Shown here piece by piece: positions 46,881 to 61,200 of a stretch of 64,000 nt of DNA. The number at the start of each line of letters is the position of its first letter. The stretch's first letter is position 1. Origin of the DNA: Hofstenia miamia (Eukaryota; Xenacoelomorpha; Acoela); assembly GCA_004352715.1 (NCBI GenBank), contig SCFE01000016.1:1351126-1415125 (forward strand). Direction: 5' to 3'. The notes beneath the pieces are model-generated. The model was not told the origin of the DNA, ran no database searches, and saw only the letters and a program-made list of their open reading frames with translations. The position numbers and the translations under genes were made by a program.

Positions 46881-48885
46881 AGGTGCTTTTAATCATAAAT
46901 AAAATTGATTGATTTTTATGAAAACAACATCAAGTGATGTACCACCCCATCACTATGTCCACCAAATGGCGCAAGTGATACGAGTGCACGATGTGTCAAG
47001 TGTAACCTCGTTAGTTTGTTCTTTACTACCAGTTTACAGTAAGGTACAATTCATAAGCAAAACGCACCCAGACAAATTACTAACAAAATTCATTCCATGA
47101 AAAACGAACTTGGACAAAGTTACCACAAAAATATATAGAGTTGATCTTGCTATAACTCAAGAAAGTCTTGCGTATAGTATTAAAATCTACCTCATAGTTC
47201 AAATATGCCAACAACGTATACAACAAAAATTTTCGCATACCGTCATTACTAATAGAACATGAAAATAATCAGTGAGGTGAAAACAGTGATGCATGTTATT
47301 TTTGTGATTGCAAGATCTTACTCAAATAATTCATTTGAAAGACTCTGGATTATAAAGCTAAACATTAAGAAATGTATATCGAAACTAATAATTTTTATTT
47401 AATATGTCACACCCTACATTAATTTTTTAAATTTCTCAGCTAAATAAAACAGTGAGTCCAAACTAACAAATTCAACTTATAAAAATTACCAAACAATTTG
47501 AAAGAGTCTAAGAAATATACCAAAACTTTTTATTTGGTAAATTAGTTAAATGGAGGCGGCCACCATGCGTTGCAATAAAATAACATCAGATCAACATAAT
47601 AAAAATGACCCCACTGAAGACAGGACAATATAAATCAAGTAGGAAAAACTGTTAATCGAGTGTTGTACAACGTCAAATAGATGAAAAAAACGCTCCTCTC
47701 GCGGAATGATATTAGATCCACAAATTTGTTGGAAATCTTTTGAAAGCATATTATATGAAATACGAAGAAACAATAGTAGTTCTTTGTCATGTGAAAAAAT
47801 CAAGAAGTTCAAAAATATTATAGTAGATGCTATAAATTTATTGCTAGTCATTTGCATACGCTTAATAGCATATTAAAGAGCTTGTGCAATCACGTTTAAA
47901 CTTATCGTACAGAATTCAAGCATTATTTTTAAAATTATTTTTAGCATAAATATATTCATAAAAACTGATTCGAAGTATTTTTCACTCGATATTCAAACTG
48001 TTTGCTGTCGATTCTAGTAATTGTTGCAATTCATTATTGGCAATCGCAGGTTTCAGTTGATCTATCAATCAAGAAGATAGTTCACAACAAAGTAAACATG
48101 CCCATTCTACATTAACTTTTTTTGAAAAAACTGATCTTATGAAGCATCTAAATATAATTCCACTGAAGCAATTCAGGTCCTTATTATTCATTAGCAAATG
48201 ATAAATCAGGCAGCCAATAATTCCCAATTTAAACTGATTTTGAGCAATGCATTTAACGTCATTTAGTGCAGCAAGAAAAAAAAGGTACCAACTTCAAATT
48301 TAATTTCCTGTATTCACTTTGCCTAAAACCACAATATATACTACCAGAAATTTCTTGTTAACAGTAAAATACATATATTTGCCATCATTCAGCTACGTGT
48401 TTTCCATAAAATAATAATACAGGAAGAGGCGCCATTTTAAATAAATTGGATAAATGACTTTAGCCAATGTGATTTTAGTGCAATAGATGTCAACAAAATT
48501 ATACTGAAAATAGCAGAGCAATGATTTACGAAGCTTCAAACAGTGGATAAGATTTAATTGGTTAACAATATTGTTAGAAATACGAAAATTCCAAAAAGTT
48601 TCATTTCTATAAGAAATACATCCAGATTGGATTAATTTAGTAATCAATGTGTAAACAAGCATTTGCAAGCAACAAAAACTTCTCTTCGAAATTATAATTA
48701 TACTAGCTACATATTTGTATTTGTTATTCTTATACACAGAGAGCAAGGCAGGGTGTCAAGCATTGACTACGTGGTCCAAATAACCAATTTTAAATATTGT
48801 CGATTTTATTACATATTTATATATTATCTTTTGAAAGAAAAAATATAAATTAAAAAACATTAACATAATATCACTAAAACTATGT
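46881..48885. other. Downstream flank of Hook, no gene recognised
   Basis: Short open frames only (up to 117 codons at 48393-48746, AT-driven). The 3' UTR of Hook should lie at the right edge. Confidence 0.5.
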
Positions 48886-49234
48886 TTACCTCGGAGGGCA
48901 TTGTTGTATTCTACGATGACTCAAACCGGCCTGCCTGTGGCGATTCAAATATGACTGCTGACTGGCCAACCGTTCATCACAGGCCTTACGATGTAACTGC
49001 ATACTCTAAAAGGAAAACAATAACTTTTGTGATGAAATTCAACTAACTCGGTTACTTGAGTAACTAGTATCAATTGGAAGAAAAAGAAATTATGAAACGT
49101 AAAACTTTTAAAATTAATAGCGAAATGACGTTATATTTTAACAAATATGAAGAAAAACCAACCAAATTATTCCAGGCTGAAACTATTAGCTTTTCTTCAG
49201 TATCACGACAAGCTTTGGTTTTTTCACGTTCACG
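48886..49234 (-). CDS. hook: Hook exons 18-19: C-terminal cargo-binding end
   Basis: Exon 18 (49234-49163) encodes ACRDTEEKLIVSAWNNL, the most conserved C-terminal motif of Hook proteins. Exon 19 (49005-48886) encodes SMQLHRKACDERLASQQ and ends in a basic tail with RRIQQCPPR and TAA at 48888-48886. In other animals this end binds the FTS/FHIP complex that connects to endosomal membranes. The phases of both exons are 0/0. No AATAAA was confirmed immediately after the stop, so the 3' UTR end is not placed. Confidence 0.88.
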
Positions 49235-52200
49235 CTGAAATATGACTATATAAATAGTGAAAAATGTAAACTGAATACCTCTAACTGTTCGATCATCTTG
49301 GTTTTCTCATACAAGGACGCCTTTAAGGCCTTCACTTCATTACTGCACGCGGAATTGCGAGGATCAAGATTATCAAACACCTAATAATCAATTTGAAATG
49401 ACCTCAAACAAGTAAAGCTAGTGTAACACTAACTTATTAAAATGTACTAAAATAGGAATAACAATAAGTTGTGTTCGCGATTCTTATAGACAACTCAACT
49501 GGAGCAGCTAGCAAAAGTTTACTTTAGCGTCAAAGTTCTCAAGGATAGAATCCTTTAAAATTAGGAACTCAAACTTTGATCATGCATAAAATATGATTAC
49601 ATAAGTGTTTTAAATTTTTAGATGTGAACAAAGAGTCATCCACAGTATTCTCAAAATGAAATTAGTAATGCTTAGCAATAAGCTTACTGTTTTTGCTTTT
49701 GATAAATATTCCTTGTAGCGTGTTTCCATTAACTGCATGTCATTTTCTTTGTGACTGAGGCGTTTATTAAGGGTTTCAACTTTTTTCTCTAAAAAAATAT
49801 ATTGCGACAAAATATAATACATATAAAATAACATAATTCATGCTTTTAGACACCAAAAAATTGAATGATTTTTTAAAAATAAATTAAAGATATTTCAGTT
49901 AAAAGAAATTGCGAATTGAAAACCTTCGTTGAACATCATATACTAATTTGTCTAAAAATAGCCCTTCGAGGTTCCTTATAAATTCTGCGTCCATTATATG
50001 CAAACAATTATTTTAGTCCTAAAAATTACTCCAGTAGCCAAATAAGATTATGTAGTAAATATTCAACTTTCTCCTTAAAATTGATAAACTTAATTTGATA
50101 CATTACTTGTATAAAATTGGAAATAGATAACGTAATTACATCTATATTATCCATTAATCGTATTTTCAATAAATAACTATGATAACTAGATATGACTTTT
50201 AAAATTATTTGATATGAAACAATTATTTTCAACCAAAGCAAAGATGCACAATCCGCTTTAAATAATTATTAAAATGTGAGATTTCAAAGACTCTGTGTTA
50301 GAACAGTTTCAGATATGCCCGCGCATCTTGGGTTTTTAAGAATGCTTTTAGATTTCAAAAGCAGTGGGAATTGACCTTGATCTTTGCATAGAATCTACGT
50401 TTTCTTTGCAGTTAGGAAAAATGCTGTTTACAAAAGTCTCAGTCAGTTTGACTAGGTTATGTCAATTTCCGAAATCTCGACAGTTTAAAAAATTTAAGCA
50501 TTTAGTTGAAAATAAGTGATTAGAAATAATGAACGAAATGTATTTACTTTAGAAGAGCGAATACAGTAACTAATCTAGATAGAGTTCAGGGATGTTGATA
50601 ATTAGTAATTTGCCGTAAACTATATTACAGCATTACTCAAACTGTCAAAAATTTTAGCAAAATAATCCTTAGTATAATGCAAAAAAATCATTCAATACAA
50701 TGAAATACACAAACAAATTAAATCCCTCGCCAAGAAAAAGAAAATTTTCTAAAATNAAGACTCTGTGTTAGAACAGTTTCAGATATGCCCGCGCATCTTG
50801 GGTTTTTAAGAATGCTTTTAGATTTCAAAAGCAGTGGGAATTGACCTTGATCTTTGCATAGAATCTACGTTTTCTTTGCAGTTAGGAAAAATGCTGTTTA
50901 CAAAAGTCTCAGTCAGTTTGACTAGGTTATGTCAATTTCCGAAATCTCGACAGTTTAAAAAATTTAAGCATTTAGTTGAAAATAAGTGATTAGAAATAAT
51001 GAACGAAATGTATTTACTTTAGAAGAGCGAATACAGTAACTAATCTAGATAGAGTTCAGGGATGTTGATAATTAGTAATTTGCCGTAAACTATATTACAG
51101 CATTACTCAAACTGTCAAAAATTTTAGCAAAATAATCCTTAGTATAATGCAAAAAAATCATTCAATACAATGAAATACACAAACAAATTAAATCCCTCGC
51201 CAAGAAAAAGAAAATTTTCTAAAATCAAGGACAATTGTTAATATTCAGTGAAAATTTCAATGAAGAATTTCAAAATTATCCGAAATGACTTTTGATAAGA
51301 CACGTAAATTTAATTAAATATTGCATATTGCGGGAATAAAACTTAAATGAAAAGCTGCACACAGTGCCACAACTTAAGGGCGTTGGGTAATTTCTCTAAC
51401 TACAAATTTACATAAAAACAGGCCGTTCTCAAAACTCCAATCCGAAGACAAAAAATAAATTGCGAATTCCAAACAAAAATATTATATTTCATCTTGTTCA
51501 TTACTAAAATTTAGTTATGCATGATTACATCAATTGACATACCGTATTCTGCAGATTTTGATTCATGCTGTGAAATTTGTGCTTTTAGCCTATCACTTTC
51601 ACTTTCAGATAACTTCAATTTATCCCTAAACAACACGCAATGAGAAGGAAAAAATCTCAAGCTAGTAATACATATATCCGTGAAGACGCTTGCGCATTTC
51701 AATTAACTGTTCTGCTGAGGATTCTGATTGATTAGCGCGATCCAATAGCTGTTGTGTGTCTGTGAGTGAACTTTCAAGCTCCAGAATTTTTTGATGACTC
51801 AATCTAAAAAAAATTCTTTAGAAGAATGAGGAACAACGATCAATTACAATACTTAAATCAAATTCAAATCAATTTTTATGTTAGATGTAAAGACATATAT
51901 TGTGAGAATAGGAAACCAGTGTACATTGGGTTGTTCGAAGTAGCAATAATGTCCACACGTTGGAGGACAAAAACCTACCGATTTTCGGTTTCGATTTCAC
52001 TCTTGCGTCTCTGTTCATCAGCTAGTTGCGTTTTGACCAACTCCAGTTCAGTATGAGAACTCTGTTCTAGTTGACTTGCCATTTGCTTGTTTTCAAATGT
52101 TAACCGAGTCAGTCTTTCCCTATAAAAATATGATCACGCATTCCAATCTTAGAAACATATTTAAGCTAATATTTATTACGAAAGTACACTAAGCGTATGA

Positions 52201-55200
52201 CTAAACTGACATTTTGCAAATTTTCGCTTGGCCATGCCATAATATTATGACCACCACTTTTTTTCGAAAATATTTTAAAAACCTCCTCCCGTAAATCAAA
52301 TTTCATTTCTGGTAAGTTTTTTACCAACAAATTTTAAATAAGTGTTTAAGAAGATTAAGTTTTCAAATTTTATTTTGTCTTTAAGCAATGTCTAGAAATT
52401 ATTTTCACTATTGCAATAACGTGCACGATTAATTTTAATATTTCAAATTTTAATATCAACAGTTTTTGGATTTCAAACGACAAACATAATCCATCTAAAT
52501 ATCAAGATTTGGCTAATTCAGTTCAAAATTATCCAAAAGCAGCAACAACCGAAATTTTTCTGGAGCAATGAACCAAGTTGGACTGTCACTCAACGTAGCC
52601 ACATTTGTGCAGAAATAAATGTGAAAGCAATGCAAAATATTCATGCTTATAGCAATGAAAAAGCTAACTGGAAGTTTATGTTGTTAAAAAAAACACATGT
52701 AAAAATTTGTCAATTTTGAAAACATTTGCGTTTATAAGTGGTATTTTAATAAATGCTTCTATAAAAAATAGCGTAATATGTTACCCAGCTACACTTTTTA
52801 ACTAGCTTATGCTTAACATACAAACTAGATTTGATGTAAGGTTAACCGGCAATTGGAAAAAATTATTTTTCGGGGGAATGTTTTGTACTAAATTAACAGA
52901 ATACTATATTTTTGTGAATTATAGTAAAAAGTCACATTTGGTGGTATGACCACATGCAAATAATTTTTGTCATAAGTCTAATACCATAGTCAAGTCAACA
53001 TGAACAAAATATATATTTTTTGCATGCCTTAAGATAATTGGTCGCAGTTAATCAATAAAATATACATGAATTTTTGCTAAAACTGACATTAATTCCCACA
53101 GTGATGATTATTATTTCAAAGCCCATACATGATTAAATTTAATTGTGTAATTGGTTAAATCATTAAAATTGATTTCATTTAAATGAATCATTTAAATATA
53201 GAAGATGATAAAATGTCAATGTATTTCAAATACCGTGTTGATAAACAAATCTCCCAAATATACACTATACGCCAAATTATACCTTAGTAAGAGAATAACA
53301 TAAAATCCAAATCACAAAAATTGTCAATTTTTTATTTCAAACGAGATATGATAAAAGAAATACTCTAAACGACTTCCATTTAAGCACTATCTTCAAAAAT
53401 GCCAATCGCAATTAATTGGAAAACTTGGAAGAATAGCACATTAAATCGGTCTTAAAAGAGCGATAACATATTTGATTTTATACTGAGAACTAGGCATACA
53501 ATTCGCAACTTAATTATATGAATTTAATAAGAGATCATCAGTAACTATCCGTTAAATGTAAAAATACTCTTAAACGAAATTTTATAAATTGAACGTTAGA
53601 TTGGAACATGATGCCTACCTATTTATATATTACCAGATCGAATATAACATTTTAGATTATATAGGTTTGCCACTCAGATCTTGTCAGCTATGTGTAAAAT
53701 CATTATCTCAGCCGATAGTGCTCATCATTGCAGCAAATAATTAGAATTACTATAATAAAATAGCAAACCTTATATCAGGATGAACATCCAACATCGGTGA
53801 AATCATTGATTGTCTGCAATCCGTATCAACTCCCAAGCTATTCTTGTGTTCCATTTCTTCTTGCTCCTCCCGTAAAGCCGCACAATCCATTAAACTTTTC
53901 TAAACAATTAATGTCGATTTCAAATACTTTTGAAAAAATGACAGAAACAGTATATTATGGATAATACCTTTAGTTCTCTTTCAGTTTGAGCACACTTTTC
54001 AGAAACCCTCTTCAATTCAAATTCAGCTTTATCTGCTCGCCGCGTTTCTTCCGATAGCTGTAATTCTTGCGTTTGAAGTTTGACACGATAAGATTCTACT
54101 TGTTGACGAAGTGTATGTGTCTTTTTAACCTCCTAAAATATTAATAGGTCTTCAATATAATTTAAAAATTGGTATTCTAAGAAGTAGGAATACTACGAAA
54201 ACAATCAAGCATTGCTAAAACCCAAAACAATGAAAACAGAAGGATTAACAATCAATAGAATCACAATCTAACTAGAACATATTACTATTTATTTAATTGA
54301 CGCATTGCAGCATTATTAAAAAATTTCTTAATACGACTCAAAAAGTGATAATCAGAGAACAAATGTAAATGTACGAGGACATTTCAATGTTTAGAAACAT
54401 AAATTAGATATGGATCATGGGAATAGTGATCACTTCATTTAAACGAAAGACTTGTTCAATATAATGAGCAACTTTTCAATACACGTGATTTGGTATTTTG
54501 CTTATTGGTAATATTCCTTAATTAAAGTTCGAGGCTAACAGCAATCGATACTTGTAGCTCATTGAAATATAAAAAACTATCTAAATGTTTGATTGGAATT
54601 CGTTCATTGATATGGAAATGCATTCCAGAAAAGCAAAATGCTAGTTTCCTAATTTTTCATTTTTGAAATTTAGTTCAAGCCTTTGTTCGAAAACAGCAAA
54701 ACGGACAAAAATTAAGTTTAATATTACTATTTCTGTATTCGGGGCCATTTTGCTGCCCATTTCCCTCACAGCACGGCACACGATCCTTTTTTATGAAATT
54801 AATTGATTTTACTTTGAATTCCATTGTTTTAGCGTAATAATCGTGATTTGCAGTTAGATAAAGAACGGAATCTTTTGATGTTACACCAATTAAAGTACCA
54901 AAAATTGTTTGATTTTCTTTATAATTTCGCTAACCACAATTATCATAACTACTTGTGAAACGATAGGTAAATTATTGTTTGTATTATTTTTTCTCAACCG
55001 TGAGATATTCACAGGAATACAAAACACCATCCATTTTGACTAATAGTGAGAGGCCAGCTTAATTGTGCATTTTGACAAAGGCGCAACGGCCAAAATTCTA
55101 CCACAACAAAAAATTGTTTTCACGACAGCGCTCTGAAAATCGTCGTGCTATTTTATTGGTTAGATTATTTCAGATTGGTCATGTGTTTCCGCGAAAGCGA

Positions 55201-58200
55201 TCCGAATTTCATCCTGATATTTCTTGGTTGTTTTTTTCACACATTTATTACAATGCCCGATCGTGCTGTTTTTCAGAAGGGAAAATCACCACTCTGAAAT
55301 TATGCGCGCGATGCTCAATTATCTCAGCGCGGTCACACACTCCCATGAAAACACTCTCAGGCCGGAGCGCATCTGTGAAAAATGCCACCAAAGTCCAGGA
55401 GTGTTACGCTACGGTCATGTAATTAATTCAGAGCAGGGATCCAACATCATTAATCGTAAACGCGATTAATCGAGATTAATCGGATGGATTAATCTATCGT
55501 GCTGGTCAAGTAGATTAGATTAATCGTAAACAGCATGCTCGATTAATCTAGATTAATCCAATTAGGTTGATGCTTATGCATTAAGTAACGTGTTCTCATT
55601 TTCGGTTTGATCTTATCTATGGCCACTATTCTTGTGTCATATGTTTTACAAAAGAAATCCTTAACACCGGACATAGAAGAAGAGTGTGATTATTAGGCAT
55701 CTAACACATTTAGGAAGCGTCGGATGTCGCCTAATTCTATATATAAGGATCCTCGATTTTATCACGCAACGTCTAATCAGGTTGAGAGACTGTTCAGCAA
55801 AGCTGGTTATCTCTTTCTGATTACCAAAATCGTTTATTGCCCCTCAACTTAAAGATCCAAATATTTCTTTACCCTAACAAGCACATGTGGAGTAGATAAA
55901 ATGCAGTGAAAATATACAATAGATGATTTTGAAATTACATAATCTGCTAAAATGTCACTATTACTGTTACAAAGTACTAGATTTCAAAATCCACTTAAAG
56001 AAAAATATTACCTCTTCTAAATGAAGATTATTCTGCATATACAGGGAATTCTTATCCTCTACAAGTTTTAACTGCCTACGTAGATCACTCATATCTTGGA
56101 GTTTTTTCTTAAATGATTCAACTTGAGCCTCAAGCTTTACCTAAATATAAATCGAAGTACATTGAGTATTACCCGCACTGTTCATTTAAATTTCGTAAAA
56201 ATTGTTTTTTAATATATAAAGATTAACATGTCAACGCACAGGCACAAATTGCTTTCCACAACAAACTTATAACTATGCAAACAATATTTTACAAAGTCAA
56301 CTTTAAAGAAACACCATATTTTTATTAAGAAACTACTTTTATCGTTTCCATATTTGCAATCAGAATAGATGGCATAAAACATACCACATTTTCACTATTG
56401 ATTTTATGAATATCTACTTCATCTTTTAAAAGACGTGCTTGATCTGCAAGATTAGATAATTCTGCAACCTAAAATGTGGGAAACACATTTCAAAAATTTA
56501 TCAGATAAATGAGCTTACTCTTTCTTGTAGATCGAACATTTCTTTCGCTTGAGAGTCGCACTTGGAGCGGAGTTCTTCCTTCACTAAACATTCTATAGAA
56601 CATATTTTAAAATAACATACTTACTGGCTTCAAGGCGATAATTTTCATGTGACATTTCTTCTAATTGATCTTGTATTTGACGATATTTGTTACCAAATGT
56701 TCTAAATGTAAAATTCAAACGAGGAGAAAAAATATTCCATTTTACTATATAATATAGACTGTTTTTTAGATTCGAAAGCATTACATATATATGCATATCA
56801 AAAATATTTACAGTGATCAATGAGACAAATTCTTACCTACACAAGTAAAAAATCAAAAAGTTTAGAAATCACTGCCTCCGTGTATTGTTTTAAAACAACT
56901 ACAAAAAATGTGACAACAAACGATCTCAATTTTTGCTCTTCCTTCAGTTAAATAAATTATATGATTGCAATATTGTTTACTAAATAGCAAATATTGGCAG
57001 TGATTGCAAAATTAATTAAATTTCCATGTTTTTACATGTTTCGCGGTACCACGTAAATAGAAAAAACTAACGTCATCTCTTCAGTAGAAAAATTATTGGG
57101 GACATCTGAATTTAGACTTATGCTGCGTGATAAGGCTTCCTTCTCTTCCTGTAGAGTAGCGACCTAATTTTAAATTAAGCATGAATAGCAGAAATATAAA
57201 TTTAATCAAACAATAGATTTTAGAAGTAGACTTTGCACATGGGCGTGATTATACTAATTCATATGCAACTAATACCATATATTTGTTTAAAAAATTAATC
57301 ATGCTAATAATGAGTAGGTGTAAAAAGTATGGCATAGAATTGAAAAAAAATATATATATTTAGAATTGCATACCAAGGTTTCTAACTCATGACATTTTTG
57401 AGAAAGAGCTTCATTGGCATGTGTAAGCAGTTGTATCTCATCCCAAGCTTCTTTTACATGTCGATCACTTTCCAATCCACCTTCAACACTTTCTCTGGCT
57501 ATTAATTCTTGCAGAACATTCCCAACATGTGCTTGTGTAGCATCATCCAGTCCCATAATTATTTTGATGTGATCTTAAAATTTTGATATGTAATAAAGTA
57601 ATATCGTAGCAGGAACAGCCGTAGCGTGCATTTCTCCAAACACACATGATTTATACACACAAATAAAAGTTAATTGCAAATAAAGAAATATTTTATTTCT
57701 ATTGCTAACTTCCTGATAAGTACAAAATTTAAAAAAACTTGAAAAAACTTAATACAGTCTGCTAACTATACAAATTTCTAGATGAATCAAATATTGTCCT
57801 CTGCCGTTACCGTTTGCTTTCCACACGTTTATACAACAAAATATAAAGTCAAGTACAATTGAATTCTATTGTCAAGTGTAAACCGCGAAGCATTAAGAAA
57901 TAATCTACTGATATAGTAGCAAATAGAATCTTTATTTGCCAACAACACAATTCAAAATCATAGACAACCCTAATTTAATGGGGCGATGTTTGGTAATTTA
58001 TATCAAAGGTTTTCTCTTTCCACTGCATTTCAATTGTTCTGTTAAAGTTAGGCCATCCCTAAAATACGTAGAATTTTGCATAGCAAAAAGTTATTGAAAT
58101 CATACAAATAATACGAAATTAATAAACAAACAATATAAGAAAAAGTATTGAACAACGAAGATTTTCAAAGCGACAAAGTTTCAGAAGTTGCAAATAAGTC

Positions 58201-61200
58201 ATACGGAAAGCTTGAAAATGTTTACTATTTACAACCATTCATTATGAGGTGCAATAGCTTTTGAGATTCCAGTAATCAAAGCGTCTGAATAAAATTGGTA
58301 TAAGTTCTGAAACATTTGTGGTAAATAAAAGTCAAAATTATGAGATACAATTTTTAAAATTTCCCAAAATATATTCAAGTATTCTGAAACAGCAAAAAAG
58401 TAATTTTAGAGATTCCAATCCTAAAAAATATAATTAATTAGCGGTAAAGTCAACAACAAATTNTAATCAAAGCGTCTGAATAAAATTGGTATAAGTTCTG
58501 AAACATTTGTGGTAAATGAAAGTCAAAATTATGAGATACAATTTTTAAAATTTCCCAAAATATATTCAAGTATTCTGAAACAGGAGTTTAGCAAAAAAGT
58601 AATTTTAGAGATTCCAATCCTAAAAAATATAATTAATTAGCGGTAAAGTCAACAACAAATTACAATATTATGATCGAAATCCATACTTAGATTTTACTTT
58701 AATATATATATATAGTTTGATTTAAAAGAGAATTTATGTTTTCTTGGTAGAGTCTTAAATGTATAACATAACTAGGGTGCCGGGGCTGAACTAGCAAGAT
58801 AGTTAGTGTCGAAGTATTTTGACATACTAACACATTTAACTGGTTGTTTTGAGGGACAAAATTTTGTATACCAATCGGATTATTTTCTTCATTTGCAAAA
58901 GAATGCAATTCAACAACTATTTTGGTCATCCACTCAACATTTTTGTACTGGTTTTTGCAAATTTCTTGTATTAATCTCTAGTTGGTTCCATGACTGATTT
59001 CGAATGGATAACTTAAGACGTTTTAATGAACACGACTAAAAAAAAACAAAATTCACTGAAACATTCGCAAATTTAATTCCTCTAAATGTTATTACGCTAA
59101 AAATTACACGGTAAGTTACCGATCCTCTACCTCTATATGTATATATACATACAGTGTCGGACACAGTAATTTAAATGCCGCTAAAATTATTTCACTCAAA
59201 GATAAAATAAATATTGGATTTTTTAATTAATTTGTTAAAGTATAGCTAATATTTATGCCTATTTCATTTTCGAGTTTGCAACACTGTTGCGCTTAAAAAT
59301 ACGGAAAAACGTCGCAAAAGTCCGCATACCTGGAGGTACATAACATTTATATTTTGGCGGCTTTGTAGTCATTCTCTGCCCGTTATTATTTGTATATTTT
59401 ATTGAAAGTTCAGGTTTTTTGGACGTCAAATATCAAGTGTATGATAATCGAAAGCAGAAATAATCTATTTGAGATGATTCAATGGATGAAGAACATGCTG
59501 AACAAAAAAATAAAGCTTCAGAATATATCTATTCAGGATAAGAAAACCAGATTTTAGCTCTCATAAACGCTATTTTTAAATGAATCATTATAAATATTTA
59601 AAATGAAGTCAAACATATTTAATGTTTTCTACGTTTCAATAAGTTTGCACAGAGACTGAAATTGGATGCACATGAAGCAATTGTCCAGTTATTAGAAAAA
59701 ATCTTTTAGAAAAGCTCTCTTTAATAATAAGCTTAGTGAATTTCGTGAACGCCATGATGCTCAAAACGTGCCTAATGACAAAAAACCTAACTGAATTAGA
59801 CCAGGAACTGAAAGCATCCTTGTTATTGGAAAATTGCTCAGCTCACTCAAGTAGGAAATAACTGGTGACCAACGATTGGAAGATTATTTTCATTTTCGAT
59901 TGTCTGAAAAGAACTTATCGAAAATCTGTTTTAAAAGCGTGTTTTTCAGATGGAAAAGGTTGTAGAAACCTTTAGGGACCACTCCACAAGCGAAAGATTA
60001 TACTATTGTTTTTGACATTTATTAATTTTAGTTTGAATAAATTAAATCCTATTTGAAAGCTTAAAAATTCACATGTTTTGTTTCATTTTTTTGGGCACTA
60101 TAGTTTAAAGTATTTTTGAAAATTTTGGTCCCTCAAGTTCATCGCTCATGCCAGTTTTTATAGCATACTAAAAATCAATTCGTAAAATGGTTTCCAGATT
60201 TTTCTTATCAGAAGAGGAATTTTCTGATGAACCTAGATAACATACAACAACGAAGAACACAATTCATAGCACCACTACATCATAGGTAGCCGTTAAACAC
60301 TGACAAAAAATTTACCACTAATTAAAGCATAAAGCGATTTATAGACTGACATTTTAGAATACATTTCCATAACTATAAAATTTCCTATATTTACTAATAG
60401 ACAGAAGACACTATAAATCGTACTCAAAATGCAAAAAACAAAAAATACCTTCTCGTTGCGGAGACTTAATGGCACATCCTAATACTAACTGAAGCAACCG
60501 TATTATTTGTTCTTCATCTTCAATCTCAACAATTTTTGTTTCATCAATATGCTCATACTGTTCAAAATGCAAGCCCAATGCCTATTGAAACCAGAAACTA
60601 ACAATTATGATTAATAACAGTTTACCTCGAAGTAATATTCATTAACTCGGTCAATAATCCTACGTAAATTGGCCGCTTGAGCAACTCGAGAGTTTTCATC
60701 AGTAAAATCCAAAACTGAAAGCCATTCCAAACTAAAATGCTGAGGAGCACTAAAAATAAAACTATTACTAACGGGTATATAAAAAAATATTATTACAATA
60801 AATTAACAAAAAATAAGAGAAAACGTACTCCGAATCAAAGCACGTCTATCATTATTCCATTATTAAGAAAGGCTTGTATCTAGAGGATGCTCGCAAATGT
60901 ACAAAAAAATTCCGAAACTTGCAAAAACTAGTAATATGTAGCACTAAAATGTTACAATGAACAATTACTGTGCACTTGTATGCAAACCAAACGGATCAAA
61001 TTAATCTCAAAATTTTAGTAAATATGTAAACTTACATTTTATACAAACACTGAGAGATTGCACGACCGTCTATAAGGTCAGATAAATTAATACATTGATG
61101 ATCATCATTTATTGTGTTTAACTAAAAAAACAAATGTTTGCACAATATTTTCAATGTAATAAACTCACCCAATTTATTAAGGATAAACACACGCTATGAG

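Noticed and set aside
48393-48746. 117-codon minus-strand frame after Hook
   Set aside because: Tyr/Ile/Asn/Lys-rich translation typical of random AT-rich sequence, with no motif.
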